Numbered from the stretch's first letter, positions 5,770-12,063 are shown. The stretch: DNA of 12,063 bases from Candidatus Moranbacteria bacterium RIFCSPLOWO2_12_FULL_48_12 (GCA_001784735.1 MFSB01000016.1:1-12063); one strand, 5' to 3'. A program made the numbers and translations. The notes: generated from the sequence alone by a model not told the origin.

Positions 5770-6789
5770 ATGTTTACCAAGAAAAAAATTATTATCGGTC
5801 TTATCTTCATCGCAGCAGTGAGCGGACTGTACTACTACTTTGGTCGCAGTACGGGAGAGGTAATACAGACGGAAACCGTCAAGCTTGGCGATGTAGTGGA
5901 AACGGTGAGCGTGACGGGGGAATTGGTGCCGACGGAATATGCCGACCTTGCTTTTCAGGGCGTGGGAGTGGTGGACCAGGTAGCTGTGAAAGAAGGAGAT
6001 ACGGTGGTTCTAGGCGACAGGATCGCTTCCCTTGATCAGTCGGTCTTGGGGTCGCAATGGAAAGAATCCCGCATCGCGCTCTCGATTGTCGAGCAGAGCG
6101 AGCTAGAGGCGCGCTCGCGACGCAACACGCAAGATAAAGGCTGGAACAGTCTCAGGCCCGAAGAACGCGCGACGATAAAATTGGAGACAGAGCAGGCCAG
6201 AGAAAGCGTGCGCACCCTCGAGGCGCAGATGAAAGAGAATGCGATCTATGCTCCGTTCGATGGGCAAGTGACAAAGCTTGATCTGCGTATCGGCGAAACC
6301 GCCACTCTCGGAAAAATTGTCGGTCGCATAGCCAAGCCCGGAGATTTTGTCATTGAGGCGCGGGTGCCGGAATCAGATATCGCCAAAGTGATGATCGGTA
6401 TGCGATCGAAGGTCACGTTCGACGCTTTTCGTTCCGATGAGGTTTTTGATGCCGAGGTAGTTGAGATCGACCCCGCTTCGACGGTAGTGCAAGATGTGGT
6501 TTCTTACACCGTGAAATTCCGTCTGGGGAATACGGACAGCCGTTTGAAAGAAGGGATGACAGCCAATATCGATATCGAGACGGCCAAGCAAGAGCGGGTG
6601 CTCACCGTGCCGTTCCGCGCGCTGACGAAAGAGGGAGGAAAGATGTACGCGGAAGTGAAGCAGGGCGATGGGACATTCCTCAAAACGGAAGTGATGACTG
6701 GTCTCGAAGGAGACGACGGCACGATTGAGATCAAATCCGGACTGAAAAGCGGTGACGCAGTCACTCTTGGCACTACGCAAAAGAAATGA
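5770..6789 (+). CDS. Membrane-fusion (HlyD/MacA-type) adaptor subunit of an ABC exporter
   Basis: The 339-residue protein is a periplasmic-adaptor-family component that partners an ABC exporter. KKK then a hydrophobic helix (about 7-24, IIIGLIFIAAVSGLYYYFG) anchors it in the membrane, with no lipobox. A split lipoyl-like domain surrounds a helical hairpin: GVGVVDQVAVKEGDTVVLGD (about 64-83) and NAIYAPFDGQVTKLDLRIGE (157-176). The hairpin (about 92-156) is short and has no obvious TolC-tip RLS motif. A beta-barrel (about 190-270) and membrane-proximal domain follow. ATG 5770 was chosen over a TTG at 5752 because it directly precedes the positively charged anchor. The stop overlaps the ATPase start as ATGA, indicating translational coupling. 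In a monoderm host it would link cargo capture at the outer face to the permease, not to an outer-membrane channel; this is inference. Confidence 0.9.
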   Translation: MFTKKKIIIGLIFIAAVSGLYYYFGRSTGEVIQTETVKLGDVVETVSVTGELVPTEYADLAFQGVGVVDQVAVKEGDTVVLGDRIASLDQSVLGSQWKESRIALSIVEQSELEARSRRNTQDKGWNSLRPEERATIKLETEQARESVRTLEAQMKENAIYAPFDGQVTKLDLRIGETATLGKIVGRIAKPGDFVIEARVPESDIAKVMIGMRSKVTFDAFRSDEVFDAEVVEIDPASTVVQDVVSYTVKFRLGNTDSRLKEGMTANIDIETAKQERVLTVPFRALTKEGGKMYAEVKQGDGTFLKTEVMTGLEGDDGTIEIKSGLKSGDAVTLGTTQKK

Positions 6790-7505
6790 AATTAATCGCT
6801 GTCCAAAATTTGGAGAAAATCTACGATAATGAAGGCGTCAAGACTGTCGCGCTCAGCAATGCCACTTTTGCCATAGAAAGAGGGGAATTTATCTCTATTA
6901 TGGGGCCGTCGGGATCAGGGAAGTCGACCCTCATGCAGATTCTTGGTCTCTTGGATCGTGCGACGGATGGGACGTATTTCCTCGATGGCAAAGACGTGAC
7001 GCAATTTTCTGATGATGAGCTGGCGCTTCTGCGCAATAAGAAGATCGGTTTCGTCTTTCAGGCGTTCAATCTTCTGCCGAAAACATCCGTCTTCGAGAAT
7101 GTGGAGTTGCCGCTTCTCTACGATGAGCACCCGGTCGAGAACAATGAAGGGAAGGTCAAAGCCGCTCTCGAGGCGGTGGGTATGACGCATCGGACGCAGT
7201 ATCTGTCGAGTCAGCTTTCCGGCGGCGAGAAACAGCGCGTGGCGATCGCACGCGCTCTCGTGAATGATCCGGAAATCATTTTCGCCGATGAACCGACAGG
7301 CAATCTGGATTCCAAGTCCGGACTGCAAGTAATGGCCATTTTGCAGAAACTGAACCATGCCGGGCACACGATTGTCTTGGTGACGCACGAGACATACACC
7401 GCCGAGCATGCCAAACGCGTTCTTCTCATGAAGGACGGGCGGATCGTCGGCGATCAGCCGGTCTCCAAACGCCGCACGGCGGAAGGAGAAAACTTTTTGA
7501 AGTAG
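6786..7505 (+). CDS. MacB/LolD-type ABC transporter ATPase
   Basis: This cytoplasmic ATPase powers the neighbouring permeases. In 239 residues it has Walker A GPSGSGKST (40-48), the Q-loop glutamine (Gln92 in VFQAFNLLP), the signature LSGGEKQRVAIARAL (144-158), Walker B IIFADE (164-169) followed by PTGNLDS, and the switch His201 in LVTHE. The N-terminal pattern and PTGNLDS place it in the MacB/LolD/FtsE group. In E. coli MacB the ATPase is fused to the permease; here it is separate. Its start codon overlaps the adaptor stop (ATGA at 6786-6789). The last 20 or so residues, rich in Arg, Lys and Glu, extend beyond the core. The next gene follows after 28 bases. Confidence 0.96.
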   Translation: MKLIAVQNLEKIYDNEGVKTVALSNATFAIERGEFISIMGPSGSGKSTLMQILGLLDRATDGTYFLDGKDVTQFSDDELALLRNKKIGFVFQAFNLLPKTSVFENVELPLLYDEHPVENNEGKVKAALEAVGMTHRTQYLSSQLSGGEKQRVAIARALVNDPEIIFADEPTGNLDSKSGLQVMAILQKLNHAGHTIVLVTHETYTAEHAKRVLLMKDGRIVGDQPVSKRRTAEGENFLK

Positions 7506-7533
7506 CCAAAAACTCTATTTTTGTATTGGACCT

Positions 7534-8031
7534 ATGTTACTTTTTCTGTTGAATGTGTTTGCAATTTCCATTCCGGTAGCTTTGTTTGAGATATGGATGG
7601 AAAAAGATAAGGGTTGGGGATCGGGACTTCCGAAAGACAAATGGTATGGCGCTATCATAGGGAAAGAAAATTTATTTATGAGGAATTTGGCACACATTAT
7701 CGGCGTGCCTTATTTTTTTGGCTATGCTGTTTTTATGTATTTTTTACTTATCCCTGTGGTTCTGGTATTAGAATATTTTTTTTACATTCCACAAATACTC
7801 TTTCTTTTTGCGGTATATATTGCGATCTTGGCTGTTGAGGATTTTTCTTGGTTTGCTTTGAATCCATACTTTCCTTCACTGAGGGAATTATTGAAAGGGC
7901 CGCAGGGAAGTATTTGGTGGCATAAACGCTGGATACGGATTGCTCCTTTGAGGTATTTGCCATTTTCATATTTTTTTTCTGCACTCTGTGTGAGTGTTCT
8001 CTTATTTTTTCTTTTACTTAGAAATGAGTAA
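7534..8031 (+). CDS. Four-helix integral membrane protein of unknown function inside the transporter operon
   Basis: This 165-residue protein is not recognised. Four membrane helices are predicted at about 2-21, 56-82, 86-108 and 145-163. A first loop is rich in Gly, Lys and Trp (KDKGWGSGLPKDKWYG). A second, between helices 3 and 4, contains a striking set of polar and aromatic residues: VEDFSWFALNPYF (101-113) and WWHKRWIRIAPLRY (128-141). The Glu-Asp near the end of helix 3 and the His/Trp/Arg cluster look like candidate functional residues. Codon use is noticeably richer in T and A than in the flanking genes, partly because the protein is hydrophobic. It separates the ATPase from the two permeases (28 and 14 base gaps), so it is probably co-transcribed. 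It could be a transporter accessory, an immunity-type protein or a recent insertion. Confidence 0.8.
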   Translation: MLLFLLNVFAISIPVALFEIWMEKDKGWGSGLPKDKWYGAIIGKENLFMRNLAHIIGVPYFFGYAVFMYFLLIPVVLVLEYFFYIPQILFLFAVYIAILAVEDFSWFALNPYFPSLRELLKGPQGSIWWHKRWIRIAPLRYLPFSYFFSALCVSVLLFFLLLRNE

Positions 8032-8045
8032 TTTAATTTCATCAC

Positions 8046-9287
8046 ATGAAATTGTCTGATCCTCTGAAAATTTCGTATCGGACGCTCACGGCCTCGAAAC
8101 TGCGGTTTTTTTTGACGGTGCTCGGCGTGGTGATCGGGGTAGCGGCAGTGATTATGGTGATGGCTATCGGAGCCAGCGCTCAGAAGCTGGTCTTGTCGCA
8201 AGTGGAGAAAGTGGGATCTAATTTGATTGGTATCTTGCCGGGGGCTTCTGAGGAAAAGGGTCCACCGGCTTCAGCTTTCGGTATCATTACGACAACATTT
8301 ACAAATGATGATCTGAAAGCGCTCCGTGAACGCCGCAATGTGCCGCACCTGGTAGCTGTGTCGGGATACGTGACGGGGTCGGGTACGGCCGAATCGCAGG
8401 AAGCATCTCTCGAGGCGAATTTTCAGGGTGTTTCGCCGGATGTGCTGGAGATAGAAAATATGAATATCGCTTCCGGGAGGTTCTTTTTTGCTGAGGAAGA
8501 GAACGACTTGTCGCGCGTGATGGTGCTGGGGGTGACGCGAGCCAAGGAACTTTTTTCTGATCGCGATCCGATCGGTGAAACTGTGACGCTCAAGGAGATT
8601 CCTTTCAAGGTCGTGGGTGTCTTGGAAGAGCGGGGTTCTACGGTATTCTCCAATTCGGATACGATGATCTATGTGCCGCTCGGAACAGCGCAGAAGCTCC
8701 TTTTGGGTATCGACTATCTTAATTTCGCGCGCGGCAAGGTGGATAGCCCGCTGAATATCGAGCGCAGTATCGCTGATGTGGGTATCCTGCTTCGTGAACG
8801 TCACGATATCGAAGAAAATGAAGAAGCGGATTTTTCTGTCCGCAGTACGGCCGCGGCGCTCGAGATACTGACGACGGTCACCAATGTTCTTAAATATTTT
8901 CTCATTATGATCGCCTCGGTATCGCTTTTGGTCGGGGGTATCGGCATCATGAATTCCATGCTCATTTCCGTATCACAGCGGGTACGGGAAATCGGCCTGC
9001 GCAAGGCGGTCGGGGCGCGCCCGGTACACATCATTACCCAGTTTCTCATCGAGGCTTCATTCATTACGGTTATCGGAGGCATCATCGGCATCTTGTTTGG
9101 CATCGCGGCCACATCTCTGGCGGCTGTTATCATCCAGCGGCTCGGCTATGAGTGGCAGTTTCTTGTTCCCTTGTCGTCCGTTATCATCGGTTTTACGGTT
9201 TCTTTTATCATCGGCATCGTTTTCGGTTTGTATCCGGCCGTCAAAGCTTCCCGGGTCAGTCCGATGGAAGCCCTGCGTTATGAATAG
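8046..9287 (+). CDS. MacB/FtsX-type ABC permease, first paralogue
   Basis: The 413-residue protein is an inner-membrane subunit of a type VII (mechanotransmission) ABC system. It has the MacB topology. A first helix covers about 20-42 (LRFFLTVLGVVIGVAAVIMV), and a large extracytoplasmic domain of about 240 residues follows with the typical VSGRFF-like and VVGVL motifs (here ASGRFFFAEEE, FKVVGVLEERG). Three C-terminal helices lie at about 282-308, 336-360 and 374-398. EIGLRKAVGA between helices 2 and 3 and the terminal SPMEALRYE are diagnostic for the coupling region that contacts the ATPase. It lies 14 bases after the unknown membrane protein and its end overlaps the next permease by eight bases. 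Such systems export peptides, toxins or lipoproteins, or transmit force across the membrane; the cargo cannot be read from sequence. Confidence 0.95.
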   Translation: MKLSDPLKISYRTLTASKLRFFLTVLGVVIGVAAVIMVMAIGASAQKLVLSQVEKVGSNLIGILPGASEEKGPPASAFGIITTTFTNDDLKALRERRNVPHLVAVSGYVTGSGTAESQEASLEANFQGVSPDVLEIENMNIASGRFFFAEEENDLSRVMVLGVTRAKELFSDRDPIGETVTLKEIPFKVVGVLEERGSTVFSNSDTMIYVPLGTAQKLLLGIDYLNFARGKVDSPLNIERSIADVGILLRERHDIEENEEADFSVRSTAAALEILTTVTNVLKYFLIMIASVSLLVGGIGIMNSMLISVSQRVREIGLRKAVGARPVHIITQFLIEASFITVIGGIIGILFGIAATSLAAVIIQRLGYEWQFLVPLSSVIIGFTVSFIIGIVFGLYPAVKASRVSPMEALRYE

Positions 9288-10545
9288 CCAAATGAAAAAA
9301 TTGTTTATCCCGCTCTCGTTCGCGGTAAAGACCATCCGGACGCACAAGGTGCGTACGTTTTTGGCTCTCTTGGGCGTAGTGATCGGCGTCTTCGCGGTGG
9401 TGGTGGTGACTGCGCTCGGCGAAGGCGTGAAAGGATTCATCTTGGGCCAAGTAGAAAGTTTCGGCACCGATCTGATCCAGGTAGAAGTGAAAATCCCCAG
9501 TGCTGGCACGATGTCGAGCGAAAATGCCACTTCGCGTGCGATGGGGACGCAAATCACAACGCTCACTATCAAAGATAGTTTCGCCATAAGCAAAGTATCT
9601 AATGTAGAGGCCGTGTATGCTGGCACCATCGGTCAAGAGCGGGCGACCTATGGTTCTGTCGGAAAGCGCATTATGCTGTTCGGCACCGGAGCAGATGTGA
9701 TGCGAGTAGACGAAAATTCCAAGATCGCGAGCGGCCGCTTCTTTACCGCGGAAGAAGACGCCAATTTGGCGCGGGTCGTAGTTTTGGGTTCGGAAACCAA
9801 AGAGACTTTTTTCGGGGAGAGCGAGGCAGTAGGGGAACTCATTACGCTCAAGGGAGAGAAATATCGCGTCATCGGAGTACTTATGCCGCGCGGAACAGCG
9901 GGTTTTATCAATCTGGATACTTTTACATACGTTCCTGTCCAGACGCTTCAGAAGAAGATCCTGGGTGTCGATTACGTCCAATTTGTTTCGGTCAAGCTGG
10001 CCGATCCGAGCCGTGAGGTAGAAACCGTCGCGGATATCGTGGCACTTCTCCGCAAGCGCCATGATATCGCGGATCCTGACAAAGATGATTTTTCCGTGAC
10101 ATCCACGAAAGAAGCACAAAAGACTCTGGAGAGCGTGTTGGGATCCATCACTATTTTGCTTCTGGCACTGACTTCTATCTCACTCGTTGTGGGCGGCGTG
10201 GGGATTATGAATGTGATGTATGTTTCGGTATCCGAACGGACAAACGAAATCGGCCTGCGCAAAGCGGTGGGCGCCACATCGCGGATTATTTTACAGCAAT
10301 TTTTGGCGGAAGCAATCATTATCACGGGACTGGGCGGATTGATAGGCATTCTTTTCGGAGTGCTGGTGGTATCCGGACTGACGTTCCTTTTTGCCGCGCT
10401 GGGCTTCAATCTGAAACTTATTTTTACCGCACAGTCGCTTTTCTTAGGCGCCGGTTTTTCCATGGCAGTAGGACTTCTCTTTGGCGTCGCTCCGGCCATG
10501 AAGGCAGCTTCGCTATCCCCGATGGAAGCCCTGCGGAGAGAATAA
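9280..10545 (+). CDS. MacB/FtsX-type ABC permease, second paralogue
   Basis: The 421-residue protein has the same architecture as its upstream neighbour: first helix about 24-46 (VRTFLALLGVVIGVFAVVVV), a large extracytoplasmic domain with ASGRFFTAEED and RVIGVLMPRG, then helices at about 289-315, 343-370 and 386-408. EIGLRKAVGA and the terminal SPMEALRRE are shared almost word for word with the first permease, pointing to tandem duplication and divergence. The two probably form a heterodimer driven by the single ATPase at 6786. The frame is open back to 9097, but that extension lies inside the first permease and encodes nothing similar. ATG 9280 overlaps the previous stop by eight bases and has GGAAG upstream (9266-9270). 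ATG 9292 is a close alternative. A fold-back element with an internal terminator follows. Confidence 0.95.
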   Translation: MNSQMKKLFIPLSFAVKTIRTHKVRTFLALLGVVIGVFAVVVVTALGEGVKGFILGQVESFGTDLIQVEVKIPSAGTMSSENATSRAMGTQITTLTIKDSFAISKVSNVEAVYAGTIGQERATYGSVGKRIMLFGTGADVMRVDENSKIASGRFFTAEEDANLARVVVLGSETKETFFGESEAVGELITLKGEKYRVIGVLMPRGTAGFINLDTFTYVPVQTLQKKILGVDYVQFVSVKLADPSREVETVADIVALLRKRHDIADPDKDDFSVTSTKEAQKTLESVLGSITILLLALTSISLVVGGVGIMNVMYVSVSERTNEIGLRKAVGATSRIILQQFLAEAIIITGLGGLIGILFGVLVVSGLTFLFAALGFNLKLIFTAQSLFLGAGFSMAVGLLFGVAPAMKAASLSPMEALRRE

Positions 10546-10559
10546 TATTTGTTGTATCG

Positions 10560-10719
10560 CCAATCAAAAGAATTTTTTGTCTTAATTTCACCTCTCATCA
10601 GGAGCTCTCGGCTGACAAAAAAAGCAGCCCCCCATCGACGGCGGAGAAGCTCCTTTTTTTGAGCCGAGAGCCCTTCTTCAGTCAGTGTGAAACAAGAGCC
10701 AAAAAATTCTTTTGATTGG
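10560..10719. repeat. 160-bp fold-back element (nested perfect inverted repeats)
   Basis: The outer arms, CCAATCAAAAGAATTTTTT (10560-10578) and its exact reverse complement (10701-10719), are 19 bp long and perfect. Further in, TTTCAC (10586-10591) pairs with GTGAAA (10687-10692), GCTCTCGGCT (10604-10613) with AGCCGAGAGC (10662-10671), and CAAAAAAAG (10616-10624) with CTTTTTTTG (10653-10661). The centre is GC-rich. Flanking target-site duplications are not evident and no ORF lies inside. It resembles a MITE-like or palindromic intergenic element, or a large structured RNA. Confidence 0.75.
10643..10660 (+). terminator. Possible terminator of the transporter operon
   Basis: GGAG (10643-10646), AAG loop, CTCC (10650-10653), then seven T (10654-10660). 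AGCTCC (10648-10653) can also pair with GGAGCT (10601-10606), giving a longer stem before the same T run. It lies within the fold-back element about 100 bases after the last permease gene. The short stem makes efficiency uncertain. Confidence 0.45.
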
Positions 10720-10743
10720 TGTGGTGTTTAGTACTTAGAAATT

Positions 10744-10771
10744 TTGCGCCCCCTCTTTTTTGGTGTACTCT
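10744..10771 (+). promoter_or_regulatory. Candidate promoter for the NUDIX gene
   Basis: TTGCGC (10744-10749) and TACTCT (10766-10771) are 16 bases apart. Transcription would start near 10778, almost on top of the strong AAGGAGGG motif (10776-10783), leaving hardly any leader. Both hexamers are only fair matches. Confidence 0.3.
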
Positions 10772-10807
10772 ACACAAGGAGGGTACATATACTTACTGTT
10801 TTTGGTT

Positions 10808-11323
10808 ATGCTGTCTATCCCTGTTTTCAAACCGCTGTATTTTCTGCTGAAGATATTGGGATTTCCTGTCGTCTGGGAAATTTCCGTCGGTGCGGTCGTG
10901 TTCCGCATGGAAGATGACAAACGCCAGTATCTCCTTCTCCACTATCCGAGCGGGCATTTCGACTTTGCCAAGGGGCATATCGAACCCGGAGAAACAGAGA
11001 CGATGACCCTCATGCGCGAAACGGAAGAAGAAGCCGGTATCGGTGATTTGAAAGTGTTTCCCAAGCGAACGAACATCCGTTATTTCTATGTTGCCAAGGG
11101 AAATGAACGCGAGAAACGGTTGAAAGACAATAAGGCCATCTGGATTTTCAAACAAGTACATTTTTATCCGGCCCAAACAGAGATGCGAGATATCCGCATT
11201 TCTCATGAGCACATCGGTTCGGTCTGGCTTCCCTATGAAGAAGCGCTGGCCAAGGTGACATTCGATAACGCCAAGCGCGTCCTTACGGAAGCGGAGATGT
11301 ATCTTCGTTCCCAGGGAAAATGA
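10808..11323 (+). CDS. NUDIX hydrolase, Ap4A-hydrolase-like, with a hydrophobic N-terminal extension
   Basis: NUDIX enzymes cleave nucleoside diphosphates linked to another moiety. The EISVGAVVFR start, YLLLHYPSGHFDFAKGHIE and overall pattern suggest the bis(5'-nucleosyl)-tetraphosphatase group. Numbered from ATG 10808 (171 residues), the NUDIX box runs from Gly56 to Ile78: Gly56, Glu62, Arg70-Glu71, Glu74-Glu75, Gly77, with Thr72 where an aliphatic residue is usual. The domain normally starts near EISVGAVVFR (24-33). The preceding 20-25 residues (IPVFKPLYFLLKILGFPVVW) are hydrophobic and may form a membrane anchor. A strong AAGGAGGG site at 10776-10783 is 24 bases from ATG 10808, too far for normal use. 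CTG 10796 or TTG 10802 are better spaced in-frame starts and would lengthen the hydrophobic segment, so the true start is uncertain. It is followed after 28 bases by a DUF3800 fragment. Confidence 0.9.
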   Translation: MLSIPVFKPLYFLLKILGFPVVWEISVGAVVFRMEDDKRQYLLLHYPSGHFDFAKGHIEPGETETMTLMRETEEEAGIGDLKVFPKRTNIRYFYVAKGNEREKRLKDNKAIWIFKQVHFYPAQTEMRDIRISHEHIGSVWLPYEEALAKVTFDNAKRVLTEAEMYLRSQGK

Positions 11324-11351
11324 GGCGTGTTTTTGCTTTACGGAAAGGGGT

Positions 11352-11798
11352 ATGCGGAGTAAAGTAGAATTACGTAACAAGTTACATAACAACAAGGATG
11401 TGCGATTCGGTATTTATTCCATTACGCTCAATAAGAAACGTGTTTTTGAGCGTCTGGCGAAAGATAAATCGCGAGTCTATAACTATATCGCCCGCCAGGT
11501 ACTTGACCAGATTCCATTCGAAAAAAACAATGGTGATCGAGTAGAGCTTATCATCGATAGGTCGATGGCAAAACCGGAAATCGAGGAATTTAATTCCTAT
11601 ATCAGGAGACAGCTTGAGGGACGACTCTCGCCAAATGTGCCGTTGGATATCTACCATTGGCTTTCGCATGAAAACTCCGGTCTGCAGGTAGCGGATTTGT
11701 TTTGTTGGGGGATATTCCAAAAGTATGAGCGTCAAAATACGAAATGGTATGATGTCTTTGCGAGAGAGAAAGTGCGATTTGATGAGCAATTCCTCTAA
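11352..11798 (+). CDS. DUF3800 protein lacking the N-terminal half
   Basis: The 148 residues match the C-terminal part of DUF3800, an RNase H-fold family of unknown role often found near mobile or defence genes. Recognisable features are an LNKKRVFERL segment (about 26-35), DKSRVYNYIARQVLDQI (38-54), a VELIIDRS strand with its acidic residue (64-71), and NSGLQVADLFCWGIFQKYE (108-126), the family's C-terminal Gln-x-Ala-Asp motif. Full-length members begin with a DESG-type strand and run well over 200 residues. About 80-90 N-terminal residues, including that catalytic-looking motif, are missing, and no remnant lies in the 28 bases before the gene. A GGAAAGGGG ribosome-binding stretch (11341-11349) directly precedes ATG 11352, so the fragment could still be translated. 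It is probably a truncated remnant, possibly a repurposed single domain. Confidence 0.72.
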   Translation: MRSKVELRNKLHNNKDVRFGIYSITLNKKRVFERLAKDKSRVYNYIARQVLDQIPFEKNNGDRVELIIDRSMAKPEIEEFNSYIRRQLEGRLSPNVPLDIYHWLSHENSGLQVADLFCWGIFQKYERQNTKWYDVFAREKVRFDEQFL

Positions 11799-11802
11799 AA
11801 AC

Positions 11803-11822
11803 AAAAAATCCCCTTACGGGGA
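11803..11822 (-). terminator. Minus-strand intrinsic terminator
   Basis: Read on the minus strand, TCCCC (11822-11818) pairs with GGGGA (11813-11809) around GTAA, followed directly by six T (11808-11803). On the plus strand the run is A before the stem, so it can serve only minus-strand transcription. It lies just beyond the stop of the convergent DUF3800 gene. Confidence 0.7.
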
Positions 11823-11907
11823 AGCCGCCTGAAAAATTTGTAGTGTCTAGACTTTAGCCAACCGATGGATGGGAACATCTAGAACAATCTCCCAAGGACT
11901 TATGCTT
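11803..11907 (-). ncRNA. Candidate small RNA, about 105 nt
   Basis: A good minus-strand promoter (11942-11914) and a minus-strand terminator (11822-11803) bound about 105 bases with no plausible ORF. Inside, two TCTAGA sites (11878-11883 and 11846-11851), each self-complementary, can pair to form a stem enclosing GGATGG/CCAACC (11867-11872, 11858-11863). The sequence does not resemble tmRNA, SRP RNA, RNase P RNA or 6S RNA as far as I can judge. No gene follows on the minus strand before the convergent DUF3800 gene, which argues for a free-standing RNA over a leader. Confidence 0.5.
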
Positions 11908-11913
11908 AACTAG

Positions 11914-11942
11914 AGTATACTAAACATTAGTAAACTTGGCAA
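11914..11942 (-). promoter_or_regulatory. Minus-strand promoter of the candidate small RNA
   Basis: On the minus strand TTGCCA (11942-11937) and TATACT (11919-11914) are exactly 17 bases apart, the best sigma-70-type match in the window. The expected start is near 11907. AGTATACT is palindromic, so a -10 box also exists on the plus strand, but no matching plus-strand -35 is present. Confidence 0.6.
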
Positions 11943-11994
11943 GGGAAAAGACGAAAAATGGCTTATTAAGGGGAAGAATAAATAAAGCAAGAAA

Positions 11995-12063
11995 TTGTCG
12001 AAGATAGCGAAAAAATTGAAGAGGAAGTATGATGATTATAGCATGCCATTCCGTAGCCTTCTT
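11995..12063 (+). CDS. Possible start of a gene cut by the window edge (endonuclease III-like N-terminus?)
   Basis: After an in-frame TAA at 11983 the frame stays open to the window end. From TTG 11995 it reads LSKIAKKLKRKYDDYSMPFR and then SLL, 23 codons. A lysine-rich first helix followed by a Pro-Phe-x-x-Leu-Leu segment resembles the N-terminus of Nth/HhH-GPD DNA glycosylases, where the catalytic domain begins in this way. The match is too short for more than a suggestion. No well-spaced ribosome-binding site is seen; AGGGGAAG (11969-11976) is about 19 bases upstream of the TTG. Another ATG (12029) in a different frame is also open to the edge. Confidence 0.3.
   Translation, partial: MSKIAKKLKRKYDDYSMPFRSLL

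Noticed and set aside
9097..9279. Upstream extension of the second permease frame
   Set aside because: It overlaps the last helices of the first permease in another frame; the homologous start is at 9280 or 9292.
12035..12043. Minus-strand extended -10 (TGCTATAAT)
   Set aside because: A good hexamer, but the -35 position (AAGAAG) is poor and at the window edge, and no minus-strand gene follows before the stronger promoter at 11942.

Overview
The window looks like a piece of a small bacterial chromosome, most likely from the Candidate Phyla Radiation (Patescibacteria, for example a Moranbacteria- or Parcubacteria-like lineage). This is inferred from gene style, not proven. All confident genes lie on the + strand. 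The proteins are compact, base composition is near balanced, and standalone RecJ, RNase H, Ap4A-type NUDIX and DUF3800 genes sit beside a MacA/MacB-type transporter without a TolC gene. TGA serves as a stop codon (for example recJ and the adaptor gene), which argues against the Gracilibacteria/Absconditabacteria recoded lineages.

Layout: 37-501 small membrane protein of unknown function. 502-764 dense regulatory leader: a CIRCE-like HrcA operator over a promoter, then three RNA hairpins, the last of which buries the dnaJ start codon. 765-1859 dnaJ. 1890-1918 promoter, then 1956-2510 a response regulator-like protein whose phospho-acceptor Asp is Gly. 2511-2750 three strong hairpins. 2751-4463 recJ, followed closely by an unrecognised 142-residue protein (4495-4923) and a clean terminator. 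5025-5103 a REP/BIME-like palindromic repeat. 5193-5621 RNase HI. 5656-5760 a 22-bp inverted repeat with strongly strand-skewed composition. 5770-10545 a five-gene transporter operon: membrane-fusion adaptor, ABC ATPase, an unknown four-helix membrane protein, and two paralogous MacB/FtsX-type permeases. 10560-10719 a 160-bp fold-back element. 10808-11323 NUDIX hydrolase. 11352-11798 a DUF3800 protein lacking its N-terminal half. 11803-11942 a candidate minus-strand small RNA with its own promoter and terminator. 11995-12063 a possible gene start running off the window.

How it works together: the window has one stress-response gene (dnaJ) with apparent double control, transcriptional by HrcA and possibly translational by RNA structure; a DNA/RNA maintenance pair (RecJ, RNase HI); and one export system predicted to be an adaptor plus one ATPase serving a heterodimeric permease. 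No CRISPR array, tRNA, rRNA, transposase or obvious defence island is seen. The most unusual content is non-coding: the dnaJ leader, the fold-back repeats and the minus-strand RNA candidate.
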